This document shows positions 42,948 to 52,649 of a stretch of 64,000 bases of DNA, in pieces. A program made the position numbers and the translations under genes. The notes beneath the pieces were generated by a model, which saw only the letters and a list, made by a program, of their open reading frames with translations, searched no databases and was not told where the DNA came from. This DNA comes from Chryseobacterium lathyri (GTDB lineage: Bacteria > Bacteroidota > Bacteroidia > Flavobacteriales > Weeksellaceae), in assembly GCF_003290185.1 (NCBI RefSeq), contig NZ_QNFY01000002.1, positions 310,001-374,000 of the forward strand. The letters are read 5' to 3'. Position 1 is the first letter of the stretch. Every line of letters starts with the position of its first letter.

Positions 42948-45015
42948 GTTTCTTTTCTTTAAGCCAGAATGATGTAGACTGATAGGCGGAAATAGCATCA
43001 TTAACGAGTTTCTGCTCAGGCTTCTTGATCAGCTTTTCATCATAATAGAGTTTGAATTCAGGGGCAAGGCTGCTGGATTCAAGCTGTAAAGAATACTGTT
43101 TTACTTTTTTAACCGGTGAAATGATTGTTAAATGTCCATCTTTTACCAAACCGAGGTCCTGATAAGTGGCTATATAAGCTTTTGGCTGGAATTCTTTTTT
43201 GAAGACATCCTGACCAAGGAATTTGGATTTATAGTTAAAATTCAGCAGTCCGAAAAGGGTAGGCATAATATCTATCTGAGACATCAGCTTATCAAACTTC
43301 TGAGGCTGGATAAAGTCTTCTGAAAAAATCATCGCCGGAATTCTGTATTTGTCCATAGGAAGTTCTGTTTTCCCTGCACTGGATGCGCAATGATCGGCAA
43401 TGATCACGAAGACCGTGTTTTTGTACCAGTCCTGTTTTTTAGCCATTTCAAAGAACATTCTAAGTGAATAATCAGTGTATTTTACCCCTCCGTCACGGGA
43501 TTTTGCTGTTCCTGGAATATCAATCCTTCCATCTGGATACGTAAAAGGCCTGTGGTTGGAAACCGTCATCCAATGATTGAAAAAAGGTTTGCCGGATTTG
43601 GCCTCAGCATTCATGGTCTGAATTGCTTTTTTAGCCATATCTTCATCGGCAACGCCCCAGACATTGGCAAAGGTGATTTCTTCGGGTTTAAAATTGTTTC
43701 TGTCAACAATATCATAACCGTTTCCGGCAAAGAAGTCCTGCATATTATCGAAATAGCTGTAACCTCCGTACAGGAATTTCACATCATATCCTTTGGATTT
43801 GAATACACTTCCTGTTGTAAATTTATTTTTATTGTCATCTCTTTTTATAACACTTTCCCCTGCAGTGGGAGGAATGCACAATGTTAAAGCTTCAAGTCCC
43901 CTTACGGTTCTGTTTCCGGTGGCATAAAGATTGGTAAACATGATCGAGCGGTCTGCCAGGCTGTCCAGGAAAGGAGTAATCTTTAAAGTACCCCCATAAT
44001 GTTCCATAAAATCGGCGGATAAGCTTTCTATAGAGATGAGAACTACATTTTTCTTAAGTTCCGGCTGCTCTGAAATTATATTTCTTGACAACACAGGTTC
44101 CGAATACTGGCTTAAAAAGTTCTTTTCTGCTTCCTGTTGTCCTATTTGCGGATAAAACTGAAAATAATCCAGCTCGTTGTGGGTGAAGGCCCAGTAGAAT
44201 TTGGGAAGACCATTGCTTTCGATCTCATCAGCAAAAACATTGTCTGAACGGATCTGCATTAAAGAAGATACTCCTAAAATACTGAGGCTGGCCATAACAA
44301 TAAAAGTTCCCAGTAATACCATTTTTTGCTTAAAATCGGGCAGTTCCAGCAGCTCATCTTTTGTTTTTTTATAGATGAACCATGTAATGGCTAAAGTAAC
44401 AATAAGAATTGCAGAAAACAGGGGAACAACCGGATAGCTTTCCATGATGTTTCCAATGACCTCATTGGTGTATATCAAATAATCTACCGCAATGAAGTTA
44501 TAGCGTACCCCGAACTCATTATAGAAAAAGTATTCACTTACAGCGTTAAAGATAATGAGAAGAACGTACAGCAACAGTGTGATGAAATACAGAACATTCC
44601 GGATCCTGATCCTTTTTGAAGGGAGAAAAAGCATCAAACCAAATAAAATGGTTTTGAGTCCTACAAAAGCTAAGGCGACTTCTGATATAGAGCCTCCATA
44701 CTGGTTGAAAATATTATTCGGAATGAGCAGAATGTATAGAAAAAACAGTACTAAAACTCCAAAAATAATATATCCATACGGCTTATTATATTTTGAATTG
44801 GATAGAAATAAAAAGTAAACGGCCAATAATGTACTGGCTAAAATAAAAACAAAAATATCATTCAACAGGCCGATTGACAGGACTTTTATGATCTCAAAAA
44901 ATCCGAAAGTGGCCGTAGTGATTGGATGAAATAAAAACACGATCCGTACAATAAGCGAAATGATAAGATAGAAAATCCCTAAATATAAGAATGGTTTTAT
45001 TTTACTTGAAAACAT
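42937..45015 (-). CDS. LtaS-like phosphotransferase (sulfatase superfamily)
   Basis: 692 residues. Five membrane helices in the first 250 residues, then an extracytoplasmic alkaline-phosphatase fold. Metal and nucleophile residues: Glu330 in VVLISIESLSADF, Thr370 in GNRTVRG, HWMTVSNHRPF, IIADHCAS. LtaS proteins transfer phosphoglycerol or phosphoethanolamine to lipids or glycans; in Gram-negatives the acceptor is often a lipid A or membrane glycan. A TATCTTTG box (45043-45036) lies 21 bases before the start. Confidence 0.92.
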   Translation of the reverse strand: MFSSKIKPFLYLGIFYLIISLIVRIVFLFHPITTATFGFFEIIKVLSIGLLNDIFVFILASTLLAVYFLFLSNSKYNKPYGYIIFGVLVLFFLYILLIPNNIFNQYGGSISEVALAFVGLKTILFGLMLFLPSKRIRIRNVLYFITLLLYVLLIIFNAVSEYFFYNEFGVRYNFIAVDYLIYTNEVIGNIMESYPVVPLFSAILIVTLAITWFIYKKTKDELLELPDFKQKMVLLGTFIVMASLSILGVSSLMQIRSDNVFADEIESNGLPKFYWAFTHNELDYFQFYPQIGQQEAEKNFLSQYSEPVLSRNIISEQPELKKNVVLISIESLSADFMEHYGGTLKITPFLDSLADRSIMFTNLYATGNRTVRGLEALTLCIPPTAGESVIKRDDNKNKFTTGSVFKSKGYDVKFLYGGYSYFDNMQDFFAGNGYDIVDRNNFKPEEITFANVWGVADEDMAKKAIQTMNAEAKSGKPFFNHWMTVSNHRPFTYPDGRIDIPGTAKSRDGGVKYTDYSLRMFFEMAKKQDWYKNTVFVIIADHCASSAGKTELPMDKYRIPAMIFSEDFIQPQKFDKLMSQIDIMPTLFGLLNFNYKSKFLGQDVFKKEFQPKAYIATYQDLGLVKDGHLTIISPVKKVKQYSLQLESSSLAPEFKLYYDEKLIKKPEQKLVNDAISAYQSTSFWLKEKKLNR

Positions 45016-45035
45016 GTACGTTAGATTAATTTCCG

Positions 45036-45043
45036 CAAAGATA
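45036..45043 (-). promoter_or_regulatory. -7-like element before the LtaS-like gene
   Basis: TATCTTTG on the minus strand, 20 bases before the start; no -33 TTG. Confidence 0.4.
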
Positions 45044-45182
45044 GTTTTTGTATATAACTTTTAATGAAAAAAAATGGAAACATGCTATTTCTTATCATTT
45101 TTTTGAATTATTAATGAAGATTTAACGTATTATGTAGTGAATGATTGGTAATATAAAAAGTAATGGTACGCTGAATATCAAT

Positions 45183-45208
45183 AAAAAAGGACTATTAAAA
45201 ATAGTCCT
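45183..45208 (-). terminator. ribH terminator
   Basis: AGGACTATT (45188-45196) pairs with AATAGTCCT (45200-45208); T-tract on the minus strand from the A-run at 45183-45188. Confidence 0.85.
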
Positions 45209-45233
45209 GTATATTGTTAAGATGTATTAAAGA

Positions 45234-45752
45234 TTAAGAATGCCCGAAACCGATGTTTCCTTTTTTATCAGAAAGATTCTTTTTAAAATCGATCATTCTC
45301 AAAGCGGTTACAGCTGCTTCTACACCTTTATTTCCTAGGTCTCCACCGCTTCTGGCAATGGACTGTTCTTTATTATCATCGGTCAGAACGCAGAAAATAG
45401 TAGGAGTGTCCGTTAAGACATTGCAGTCTTTAATTCCCTGTGCCACTGCTGAACAAACAAAATCAAAGTGAGGGGTTTCGCCGCGGATTACACACCCGAT
45501 AGCAATTACTGCGTCGTATTTTCTTTCTTTGCAGAGCTGCATGCTTGCATAGTTGAGCTCAAAAGCACCCGGAACCGGAAAAAGCTTAATGTTTTCTGGT
45601 TTTACCCCTTCTTTTTCTAAGATTTCAAGGGCTGCATCACGAAGATTGTAGGTTACAAAATCATTCCACTCAGAAAAAACAATGCCGATAGAAAAATCTT
45701 CGGCATTTGTTATATGAAGTGGCTTGTAATCGGAAAGATTAACTGTTGCCAT
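45234..45752 (-). CDS. ribH: 6,7-dimethyl-8-ribityllumazine synthase
   Basis: 172 residues. Lumazine synthase pattern: GIVFSEWNDFVTYNLRDAAL, FPVPGAFELNYASMQL, IAIGCVIRGETPHFDFVCSA (catalytic His of the family), GVLTDDNKEQS-type end FCVLTDDNKEQSIARSGG, NKGVEAAVTALRM. It joins the pyrimidine intermediate with dihydroxybutanone phosphate in riboflavin synthesis. Co-transcribed with the TPR gene, three bases apart. Confidence 0.97.
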   Translation of the reverse strand: MATVNLSDYKPLHITNAEDFSIGIVFSEWNDFVTYNLRDAALEILEKEGVKPENIKLFPVPGAFELNYASMQLCKERKYDAVIAIGCVIRGETPHFDFVCSAVAQGIKDCNVLTDTPTIFCVLTDDNKEQSIARSGGDLGNKGVEAAVTALRMIDFKKNLSDKKGNIGFGHS

Positions 45753-45755
45753 TTT

Positions 45756-46463
45756 TTAAAAGTATTTAGTCATTTCAATATAAGAGTCAGACATTCCGTT
45801 ATCATAGTCCTGATACTTCTCGTCAATTGCAGAGAAATATTTTTTAGCTTCTGCATTTTTCTTCAATCCTAATGCTACAATACCTGCTTTTCTTGTGAAA
45901 TAGTAAGTGGTATAAGGATCATCAGAAGCAGTTGAAGCTTTGTCTAATAAGGAAAGAGCTTCATCGTTTTTGTTAAGACCTGATTTTGCATCTGCCATAG
46001 CACCGAATTTCAATGCCATTAATGTTTTGTTGTCAGATGAAAATTTATCTAAAAGATCGTAAGCTTCCTGGAATTTTCCTTCTTTGAATTTTAATAAACC
46101 TGCATTATAAGCAGAAAGTTCACCAACCTTCGTGTTCGAATATTCATTATATGTTCCTATAAAACCTGGATTAGCTGCAGATTTTCCGCCTAAAGCTTCT
46201 TTATCTTTCCCTTCTGTCTGTTTTTTCTGAGCAGCGAGGAAACTTTTTACAGCTTCAACGTTCTTAGGAGCTACTACAAACTGTTTGTAAGCAAAGAATC
46301 CTAAAACACCCAAAACCAGTACCCCGAATACAATACCCAACTGCTTGGAGTATTTCTCAAGGAATCTTTCAGTGTTTAAAGCTTCTCTGTCAAGGTCTTT
46401 GAAGAACTCAACCGTTTCTTTACCTTCTTGCTCATTTGGAGCATTCTTTCCCAATTTTGCCAT
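45756..46463 (-). CDS. Membrane-anchored TPR protein (YfgM-like)
   Basis: 235 residues. Cytoplasmic N-terminus, one membrane helix (about 43-62, LGIVFGVLVLGVLGFFAYKQ), then three or four tetratricopeptide repeats (AYNAGLLKFKEGKFQEAYDL, GLNKNDEALSLLDKAS). YfgM-like proteins interact with the Sec translocon and periplasmic chaperones. Forms a two-gene unit with ribH under a consensus promoter. Confidence 0.88.
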   Translation of the reverse strand: MAKLGKNAPNEQEGKETVEFFKDLDREALNTERFLEKYSKQLGIVFGVLVLGVLGFFAYKQFVVAPKNVEAVKSFLAAQKKQTEGKDKEALGGKSAANPGFIGTYNEYSNTKVGELSAYNAGLLKFKEGKFQEAYDLLDKFSSDNKTLMALKFGAMADAKSGLNKNDEALSLLDKASTASDDPYTTYYFTRKAGIVALGLKKNAEAKKYFSAIDEKYQDYDNGMSDSYIEMTKYF

Positions 46464-46484
46464 AAATTTTTAAAAATTGAAATG

Positions 46485-46514
46485 CAAATTTAATTGTTTC
46501 TGAATGATTTACAA
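46485..46514 (-). promoter_or_regulatory. Promoter of the TPR-ribH unit (TTG-N19-TAAATTTG)
   Basis: Minus strand TTG (46514-46512), 19 bases, TAAATTTG (46492-46485), exact. Leader about 18 bases. Confidence 0.8.
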
Positions 46515-46550
46515 AATACTTTGTGAGTATTATTGTTATTCCCGGAAAAA

Positions 46551-47615
46551 TTATTCTGTTTTATTATAAAATTTCAATCTGAAGATTTTATATTTTGTCC
46601 TTTTTTCTTTTGGTAAATGGATCTGTGAGATGGTGAAATATAAATTTCCGGCCTTATCGAAGGCAAAAGAATCCGGCCATTTTATTTCCGGGTCGCTGAT
46701 GATTTCTGATAAAATTCTGTTTTTATCAATTCTGCTGATGGCATTTTTCTCTAAACTGCTTAGATACAAATTTCCCTTTTTGTCAAATATGATTCCATCA
46801 TTGGCCGTACTTTCTGCATATTTTTCTACTGTTGCCTGAAGTGAACCATCGGGGAGATTTTTATTCAGTAGCGATGATATCGGTATTCTGTATATGTTTT
46901 TGCCCATAAGTGCGCAGTAATAGAGGTGTTTTTTATCAGGATCTATCGCAATTCCGTCAGAATGTACCGGATGTTTTCTTTCATATCCTTCTATTACTAT
47001 TTTATCTACTTCTGCAAGTGTGGAATGGTGATTGGAAAGTACTCTCCTTACATCAGCAGTTATCATATCCAAAATCACAATTCCGCCAACCTGCGAATCG
47101 GTAAAATAAACGGAGTGATTTTGATTATCAATCCTGAAGTCATTTAAATAAGCCTTTGGGCTGATCTTCTCAACAGATAATGTATATTTTACTTTTAGAT
47201 TATTATTTCGTAGATCAAAGCAATATAAAAAGGCTCCTTGGGTTGCATCTGTCTTTAAGTCATATCCCGTGTCTAAAATCCACAGCTGGTTAAGTTCGTC
47301 AATGTAAACACTTTGGACACAGATAAACTGATTTTTGCTGCCTGCATTTTCATTCCATCGGTTCCATGCTGCATCCGGAAACGGGATGGTTTTTCCGTTA
47401 ATGATTTCTGCCACTGAAACGGGAGTGTCTGCAGACCATCTTGGAAAACTCACAAAAACACGATTGTTCTTTGAAATGGCAATTCCTGTCCATTGGTTTT
47501 TGCTTTCTGCAAAAAGACTCATATGAACTTTTGGTGAAATGGGACTAGTGTTTTTTTTCTGGCAGCCCACTGCTGCATGTATAAATAATACAAAAACAAG
47601 GATTATATTTTTCAT
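46551..47615 (-). CDS. Yellow/MRJP-type (L-dopachrome tautomerase-related) lipoprotein
   Basis: 354 residues. Lipobox AVGC (Cys18). Six-bladed beta-propeller of the major-royal-jelly/yellow family: VFVSFPRWSADTPVSVAEI, QSVYIDELNQLWILDTG, LNDFRIDNQNHSVYFTDS, HSDGIAIDPDKKHLYYCAL, STANDGIIFDKKGNLYLSS, KWPDSFAFDKAGNLYFT. Bacterial members are surface or periplasmic and of unknown activity. No partner gene in the same operon. Confidence 0.9.
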   Translation of the reverse strand: MKNIILVFVLFIHAAVGCQKKNTSPISPKVHMSLFAESKNQWTGIAISKNNRVFVSFPRWSADTPVSVAEIINGKTIPFPDAAWNRWNENAGSKNQFICVQSVYIDELNQLWILDTGYDLKTDATQGAFLYCFDLRNNNLKVKYTLSVEKISPKAYLNDFRIDNQNHSVYFTDSQVGGIVILDMITADVRRVLSNHHSTLAEVDKIVIEGYERKHPVHSDGIAIDPDKKHLYYCALMGKNIYRIPISSLLNKNLPDGSLQATVEKYAESTANDGIIFDKKGNLYLSSLEKNAISRIDKNRILSEIISDPEIKWPDSFAFDKAGNLYFTISQIHLPKEKRTKYKIFRLKFYNKTE

Positions 47616-47647
47616 GGAGAAGATATTTATGTAAATAATTGAAGGTA

Positions 47648-48280
47648 CTATATGCCTGTAAAAGCCATTTTTATTGCTAATGCCATTAAAATACCGGCAA
47701 TGGCCCAGTTCTGGACCTTTATCAGTTTTGGATTTTTACTCAGCCTTATCTTTGATTTCGAGGCGCTGAAAATAATCAGAGAATTTATTAAAAGACTGAT
47801 TGTAATAAAGAAGGAGCCCAAAAGTAAAAACTGATGTCCTATGTCTCCGGATTTCGGATCCAGGAACTGTGAAAATACAGAAACAAAAAACAATGCCACT
47901 TTAGGGTTTGAAATGGTGGTTAGCAAACCTATGACAAATAATTTTTGCGGCTTATCTTTTATCAAACCTTTGTGTGATTTTGTGCTGTCAAAAGAAGGGA
48001 CTCGTACGGCCTGATAAGCAAGATAAATCAAGTATAGGGCACCGGATAGCTTTAGTATATGAAACAATAAAGGAAATGTAAAAAGTGCGGTTGAAAGTCC
48101 GAATGAGGATAACAGGATGTAAAAAAGATCACCTGTAACAATTCCAAGCAGAGAAATCATTCCTGCTTTTTGCCCTTGCAGTAAGGAGCGGGAAATCAGA
48201 TACAGCATTGTCGGGCCTGGAATAATGATCAGCACTATAACAGACAATGAAAAATAAATAAGTTGAGTAATCGGTAACAT
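47648..48280 (-). CDS. LysE family amino-acid exporter
   Basis: 210 residues from the ATG at 48280 (MLPITQLIYFSLSVIVLIII), preferred over an upstream start at 48313. Six membrane helices with LysE/RhtB signatures: PGPTMLYLISRSLLQGQKAG, GDLFYILLSSFG, LIYLAYQAVR, NPKVALFFVSVFSQF. RhtB-type exporters export homoserine, threonine and similar. It follows the Crp-like regulator on the same strand. Confidence 0.9.
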   Translation of the reverse strand: MLPITQLIYFSLSVIVLIIIPGPTMLYLISRSLLQGQKAGMISLLGIVTGDLFYILLSSFGLSTALFTFPLLFHILKLSGALYLIYLAYQAVRVPSFDSTKSHKGLIKDKPQKLFVIGLLTTISNPKVALFFVSVFSQFLDPKSGDIGHQFLLLGSFFITISLLINSLIIFSASKSKIRLSKNPKLIKVQNWAIAGILMALAIKMAFTGI

Positions 48281-48373
48281 GTATAAACTAAATTGTATTA
48301 AAATTGAATACAAAGATCAGTTTATAGCATTGCAGGTAAAAGGAGCAAAGTCACAATTATTTTGTGATGTATC

Positions 48374-48964
48374 TCACAATCTGGAATTTAAACGGCTTAA
48401 AGATTCTCTTGAAACTCCCAGATAGGAAGCAATTATGGTTTTTGATACCCGTTGAAAAAGATCCGGGTACTGTGAAAGAAGAATTTCGTAGCGTTCTTTT
48501 ATATTATTTGACAGAAAGGAAAGCATCCTTTTTTGTAAGGCAACAAATCCGCTATTCGCTTTTTTCCTGAAAAAATATTCTACTTTCTGCAGTTCAGAAC
48601 AAAGCTTTTCCCGGTTTTCGTAGGACAGGCAATATAATTCGGAGTCTTCCAGGCAGTCAACATTTACAATAGCCTGTGTTTGGGTAAAGTAAGCCTGATA
48701 ATCGGTGATCCACCAGTTTTCCATTGCAAACTGAATGATATGCTCTTTTTCTTTCTCATCTATAAAGGTTGCTTTCAGTAATCCTTTTTTTACCCAGTAG
48801 GAATGATGTACATGATCGCCGGTCTGTATAAGAAACTGATGTTTTTTTAATTTTTTTACAGTGAAGTAAGAAAGTATGGACGCAAATTCTTCATCAGTTA
48901 AATGAATGAGTTCTTCAAAATGCGCCCTCAGTTCTTGTGCATCGGAAATTTTGATTGAACTCAT
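48374..48964 (-). CDS. Crp/Fnr family regulator (copy 1)
   Basis: 196 residues. Cyclic-nucleotide-binding-like beta barrel (about 30-120) followed by a short C-terminal part with the HTH end SKTIIASYLGVSRESLSRL. The nucleotide-contacting Arg/Ser motif of true Crp is not evident (ENWWITDYQAYFTQT), as usual for this Bacteroidota subgroup. Eighteen bases downstream of apt, 93 bases upstream of lysE. Confidence 0.88.
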   Translation of the reverse strand: MSSIKISDAQELRAHFEELIHLTDEEFASILSYFTVKKLKKHQFLIQTGDHVHHSYWVKKGLLKATFIDEKEKEHIIQFAMENWWITDYQAYFTQTQAIVNVDCLEDSELYCLSYENREKLCSELQKVEYFFRKKANSGFVALQKRMLSFLSNNIKERYEILLSQYPDLFQRVSKTIIASYLGVSRESLSRLNSRL

Positions 48965-48981
48965 ATTTTCCTGATTATCAT

Positions 48982-49518
48982 TTAGAATTCTAAAATATGA
49001 TAGATCTCGGCATTGAACTTTTTCAGTTTTTCATCCCCGTTCAAACCTTTCAGACCAATAAGGAAACTGAATTGCGAAACAGTTGCCCCTTGTTTTTCCA
49101 CAAGTTTTGCTGCAGCTTCTGTAGTTCCTCCTGTAGCCAATAAATCGTCATGGATCAGAATTCTTTGTCCCGGCTTTATCTGCCCTTCACGGGTTTCGAT
49201 GACAGCACTTCCATATTCCAGGTCATAATTTTCTGAAATAATGGGTGGCGGTAGCTTCCCTGCTTTTCTGATTAAAATGAAAGGGACTTCCAATGCTACT
49301 GCAATGGCAATTCCGAACAGGTAGCCTCTGCTTTCTATTCCGCATACGGCATCTATTTTTCCTTTGCTGAAAGCAACAAGGTCTGCAATGACTTCTTCAT
49401 ATAGCTTTGGATTCAGGAAAATAGGTGAAATATCCTTGAACTGAATTCCCGGGATAGGAAAATCAGGAACATTTTCAATAGTTTCTTCCAGTTTTTTAAT
49501 CAGTTCTTGTGAAGCCAT
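48982..49518 (-). CDS. apt: Adenine phosphoribosyltransferase
   Basis: 178 residues. PRPP-binding loop RILIHDDLLATGGTTEAA, IESRGYLFG and FPIPGIQFKDISPIF match Apt. Makes AMP from adenine and PRPP. Three bases after the lipoprotein gene and directly before the Crp-like gene. Confidence 0.96.
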   Translation of the reverse strand: MASQELIKKLEETIENVPDFPIPGIQFKDISPIFLNPKLYEEVIADLVAFSKGKIDAVCGIESRGYLFGIAIAVALEVPFILIRKAGKLPPPIISENYDLEYGSAVIETREGQIKPGQRILIHDDLLATGGTTEAAAKLVEKQGATVSQFSFLIGLKGLNGDEKLKKFNAEIYHILEF

Positions 49519-49521
49519 TAA

Positions 49522-50721
49522 TTATGGGTTTATTTTATAGCTGGAAATTTTCCAGTCTCCGTTTACATTTTTAAGTCCGAAAGTTACCTTTAAAGAAGTG
49601 GTTTTCCCGTTCTTGTCTGTAACATCGTATGTTGCATTTACACTTGCTCCGTTGGCCGTAGTACCATTGGTGGTAATGTTTTTAACACTTACGTTTTTCA
49701 CTGATCCGAAACCTGAAGTAGGGTTGGAGAACGATTCATAGCTTCCCCAGCTAGGGTTGCTTGACGTTTCATAGGCTGCCTTAAGGTTTTGTGAGCTTAC
49801 ACTGTTTAAGAATTTGCTTACTGTACTTTTTGGATCTGCTGCCGGCTGTTTAGGAGCAGCTGGGGTTGTAGTAGTAGCATTTGGATCTGTAGGTGTTGTA
49901 GGTGTAGCTGTGGGATTGTTTGGGTCGATTACAGCATTAGGATCCTGTGTTACAGAAGTTGAGTCCGTTTTAGGCACAGCGGGAACTTTTAAGGCAGATG
50001 CATTGACATCGAGTCCAATCTTAGACATTTTGAATGTCTTTGCTGTGGTTTTTACTGAAACGGTAATATCTATTTTATTGTCTACCACTTTAGCTGCAGG
50101 AATTGAAGAGAATTTTAGATTGAATCCTTTAAAATTATTATCCTGCATCAGGTTTTTCGCGGTAGAAAGTTTTACTCCATTACTGAATACTTCCAAAGTA
50201 GCTTCGAGTCCGGCTCCGGTAAATGAAACAGGGTTTCCTGAACCATCTACAAGTCTAGGTACGATCTGAATGGCCGTTGGTGCTCCGGATCCGTCATCGC
50301 CGGTTGGTCTGGTGATAATGCTAAGTGAGCTTGCTTTTACATCATTCGCATCGGTTTCTTTGGCTTTATCGTCTCCAAAGATATTCATTTCTCCAAGAGA
50401 AGGTGGGGATGTGCTGGCCCATTCAATTCCGTTTTTCTGTGCAACTTCATCGGCCAACGCAAGAATTTCAGGGACTTTTTTTCCGTCGATAAGCTTTCCA
50501 AGGGCTTTAAGTTCCTCTACATCACCTTCTGCCTCTACACCAAACGTCTTTAGGATATAAAGCGCTTCATTGAACTTGATTTGTTTAATGGTTGAAAGAC
50601 TGGAAGTCATGTCATTGATACTTGACTGCAGCGTTTTAGTATTCGTAGCATCTACATGATCCTTCTTGCATGCCGTAAATAGCAACAGACTGAGAACAAG
50701 TAGAAAAGAAAACTTTTTCAT
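49522..50721 (-). CDS. Lipoprotein, DUF6694-like N-terminus, NTF2-like end
   Basis: 399 residues. Lipobox FTAC (Cys18). N-terminal third (DATNTKTLQSSINDMTSSLS) resembles DUF6694 lipoproteins; then a beta domain (about 130-235), a Pro/Thr-rich linker (about 255-300) and a C-terminal part (about 300-399) resembling an NTF2/DUF4878-type fold (SKFLNSVSSQNLKAAYETSS ... GDWKISSYKIN). Exported; function unknown. First gene of the apt operon. Confidence 0.72.
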   Translation of the reverse strand: MKKFSFLLVLSLLLFTACKKDHVDATNTKTLQSSINDMTSSLSTIKQIKFNEALYILKTFGVEAEGDVEELKALGKLIDGKKVPEILALADEVAQKNGIEWASTSPPSLGEMNIFGDDKAKETDANDVKASSLSIITRPTGDDGSGAPTAIQIVPRLVDGSGNPVSFTGAGLEATLEVFSNGVKLSTAKNLMQDNNFKGFNLKFSSIPAAKVVDNKIDITVSVKTTAKTFKMSKIGLDVNASALKVPAVPKTDSTSVTQDPNAVIDPNNPTATPTTPTDPNATTTTPAAPKQPAADPKSTVSKFLNSVSSQNLKAAYETSSNPSWGSYESFSNPTSGFGSVKNVSVKNITTNGTTANGASVNATYDVTDKNGKTTSLKVTFGLKNVNGDWKISSYKINP

Positions 50722-50970
50722 TTTATTTTGTTTATTGCAAATTTAATAAAACCTTTATTAATAGTGAGTTTTTATTTTTGTTTTGTGTTTTTAGGGAACA
50801 AAAGTAATTGATCATTAAAGTTTTTAATAAGGGAATGGTGAAATACCCGGATCATCCGGAACAGACTTTATGTGGTTTAAGTTATTATTGGGCAGTATTA
50901 AATTGAATGATAATGAGAACTTTCAATAATCAATGACTCTTGTTTTTTGAAAAAATATTTTTTGGAATTT
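50722..50970. other. Intergenic region
   Basis: Contains only a TAAATTTG -7-like box on the minus strand (50745-50738), 16 bases before the lipoprotein start, without -33. Nothing else recognised. Confidence 0.4.
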
Positions 50971-51783
50971 CTATAGCTCTATAACATGAGGTTTCATGCC
51001 TGGATCATGATTGGCAATGGCTTCTATACAAGTTGGTTTTTCACTTTCACTTTTAATCCACTTTAATGAGCTTACCACTTTATGCTTATTTACCTGGACA
51101 CCGGGTAAAATCATTTGTTCCCATGATTTTTTTGCATAACCAACATCACTAGCTAAGAGTACAAAATTTTCTTTATTTTTTATTATAGTCGAGGCAAGTC
51201 CCATTGTGTGGCCTGGTGTAGAAACAAATACTACTGTCCCGTCATCAAACAAATCGTAAGACAACCCTTCCGGCCCTATTCCTGTCTTGTTAAAGTTAAA
51301 TAATTCAAAATCAACATCCTCCCACATACTTTTCACGTATCGCATTGATCTGTCTTGGGTTTCTTTCCATTCTAAATCACTTACCAGAATCTTTTTAGCG
51401 TCTTTTACCAGTTTTATGCCGCTTACATGGTCAGCGTGCATATGGCTCAGTACTAAATAATCAATATCGGAGGTTTTATACCCTAATTTTTCTAATTGCT
51501 CATTTATAGCATCACCATCCGGTAATAAGGCTCTGCTTACAGAATATTGCAGAAATCCGAGATGCTCTTTTTGATGGTTTCTAACATCAGAATGCCATCC
51601 CGTATCTATCAGGACAAGACCCTTTGGATGTTCTATTAGGTAAACTGAAACAGGAAGCCAGACCTGATGCTTTTTGCTTCTAAATAATCCGGTATAGGCT
51701 AAAGGATTAATGCTGTTTTCGTGAAAAGGGAGTGAGCTGTCTACTCTTACCTGCCCGCAATGTAATAGGTGTACCTTGATCAT
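50971..51783 (-). CDS. Metallo-beta-lactamase-fold hydrolase, AHL-lactonase-like
   Basis: 270 residues, no signal peptide. Zinc motif HMHADHVSG (114-122) and later His residues (STPGHTMGLAS, ATPGHT-like) and IANHDPG. The start MIKVHLLHCGQVRVDSSLPF and the text LVLIDTGWHS match the N-acyl-homoserine lactonase branch of the superfamily, so a quorum-quenching or lactone activity is possible. Upstream on the same strand lies a Crp-like regulator with 69 bases between. Confidence 0.86.
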   Translation of the reverse strand: MIKVHLLHCGQVRVDSSLPFHENSINPLAYTGLFRSKKHQVWLPVSVYLIEHPKGLVLIDTGWHSDVRNHQKEHLGFLQYSVSRALLPDGDAINEQLEKLGYKTSDIDYLVLSHMHADHVSGIKLVKDAKKILVSDLEWKETQDRSMRYVKSMWEDVDFELFNFNKTGIGPEGLSYDLFDDGTVVFVSTPGHTMGLASTIIKNKENFVLLASDVGYAKKSWEQMILPGVQVNKHKVVSSLKWIKSESEKPTCIEAIANHDPGMKPHVIEL

Positions 51784-51852
51784 TATGAATTTATTTTTGG
51801 GTAAATTTATAATGACTTTTGGATAAGATTTTTGATTGAAATCAAAAGCGGG

Positions 51853-52413
51853 TTATTTTTTATTCCTCAATCTACTTAATGTCTCTTGCGTCATTCCCAG
51901 GTAAGAGGCGATATTTCCCAATGGTACATCTGAAAGATTATCGGGCATTTCGAGTAGGAAAGTTTCATATCTTTCTTTTGGCGTTTGAAATTTAAGGTTG
52001 TAAATCCGGTCATTTGATTTTTTGATATAGTCAATCATTCCGCGATAAATGAATTCCTGCATGGGTGCATTATTGCTGATAATATTGATCCACTGTTCAT
52101 AGTCAATCATCGCAACCTTTGTTTCCGATAAAGCTTCAATTCCGAACTTACAGATATTATGATAAAAAATACTCTCAATGGGAAGCCCTATCATATTTTC
52201 CTGCAAGAAGTATAAAGTTACGTCTTTCTCTTTTTTATTATAAAATACTCGTGCTATGCCCTGTTCAATAAAATAAAGCTGTTTGGAAGTATTTTCAATA
52301 CTCAGAATTAATTCTTTCTTAGGGATTTTTTTTCTACGTATACATTTTGCCAATTCTTTTGCCTCTATGTCATTCAATAAGTTCTTTGATTCAAAAAAAT
52401 CTACAATGTTCAT
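51853..52413 (-). CDS. Crp/Fnr family regulator (copy 2)
   Basis: 186 residues, same layout as the copy at 48374: beta-barrel (about 25-115) and HTH end (VPLGNIASYLGMTQETLSRL). Only moderately similar to copy 1. Likely controls the MBL-fold gene behind it. Confidence 0.87.
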   Translation of the reverse strand: MNIVDFFESKNLLNDIEAKELAKCIRRKKIPKKELILSIENTSKQLYFIEQGIARVFYNKKEKDVTLYFLQENMIGLPIESIFYHNICKFGIEALSETKVAMIDYEQWINIISNNAPMQEFIYRGMIDYIKKSNDRIYNLKFQTPKERYETFLLEMPDNLSDVPLGNIASYLGMTQETLSRLRNKK

Positions 52414-52649
52414 GTTTGTAAGGTATAATGGTTGTAAAATTTCATTAAAGTCCCAGCAGTTTGCGGAGTAGCGGAATGAAAAGCCAGAACTTTCAATTAT
52501 TTACTACCGTAAGTAAAACAGTGAGGGTTTACTAAATTACAAAAACAAAAGTACACACTAGATGATTTTTTTTGCTTAACCAGCACTTTTACTGAACTGT
52601 TTGATGAAAACCATCTTTTGTGTATCATGCTTTTTATTTTTTGATTCCC

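Noticed and set aside
45234-46463. A possible FMN riboswitch before the ribH unit
   Set aside because: The leader after the promoter is only about 18 bases, too short for the aptamer, and no RFN-like conserved stems are visible.
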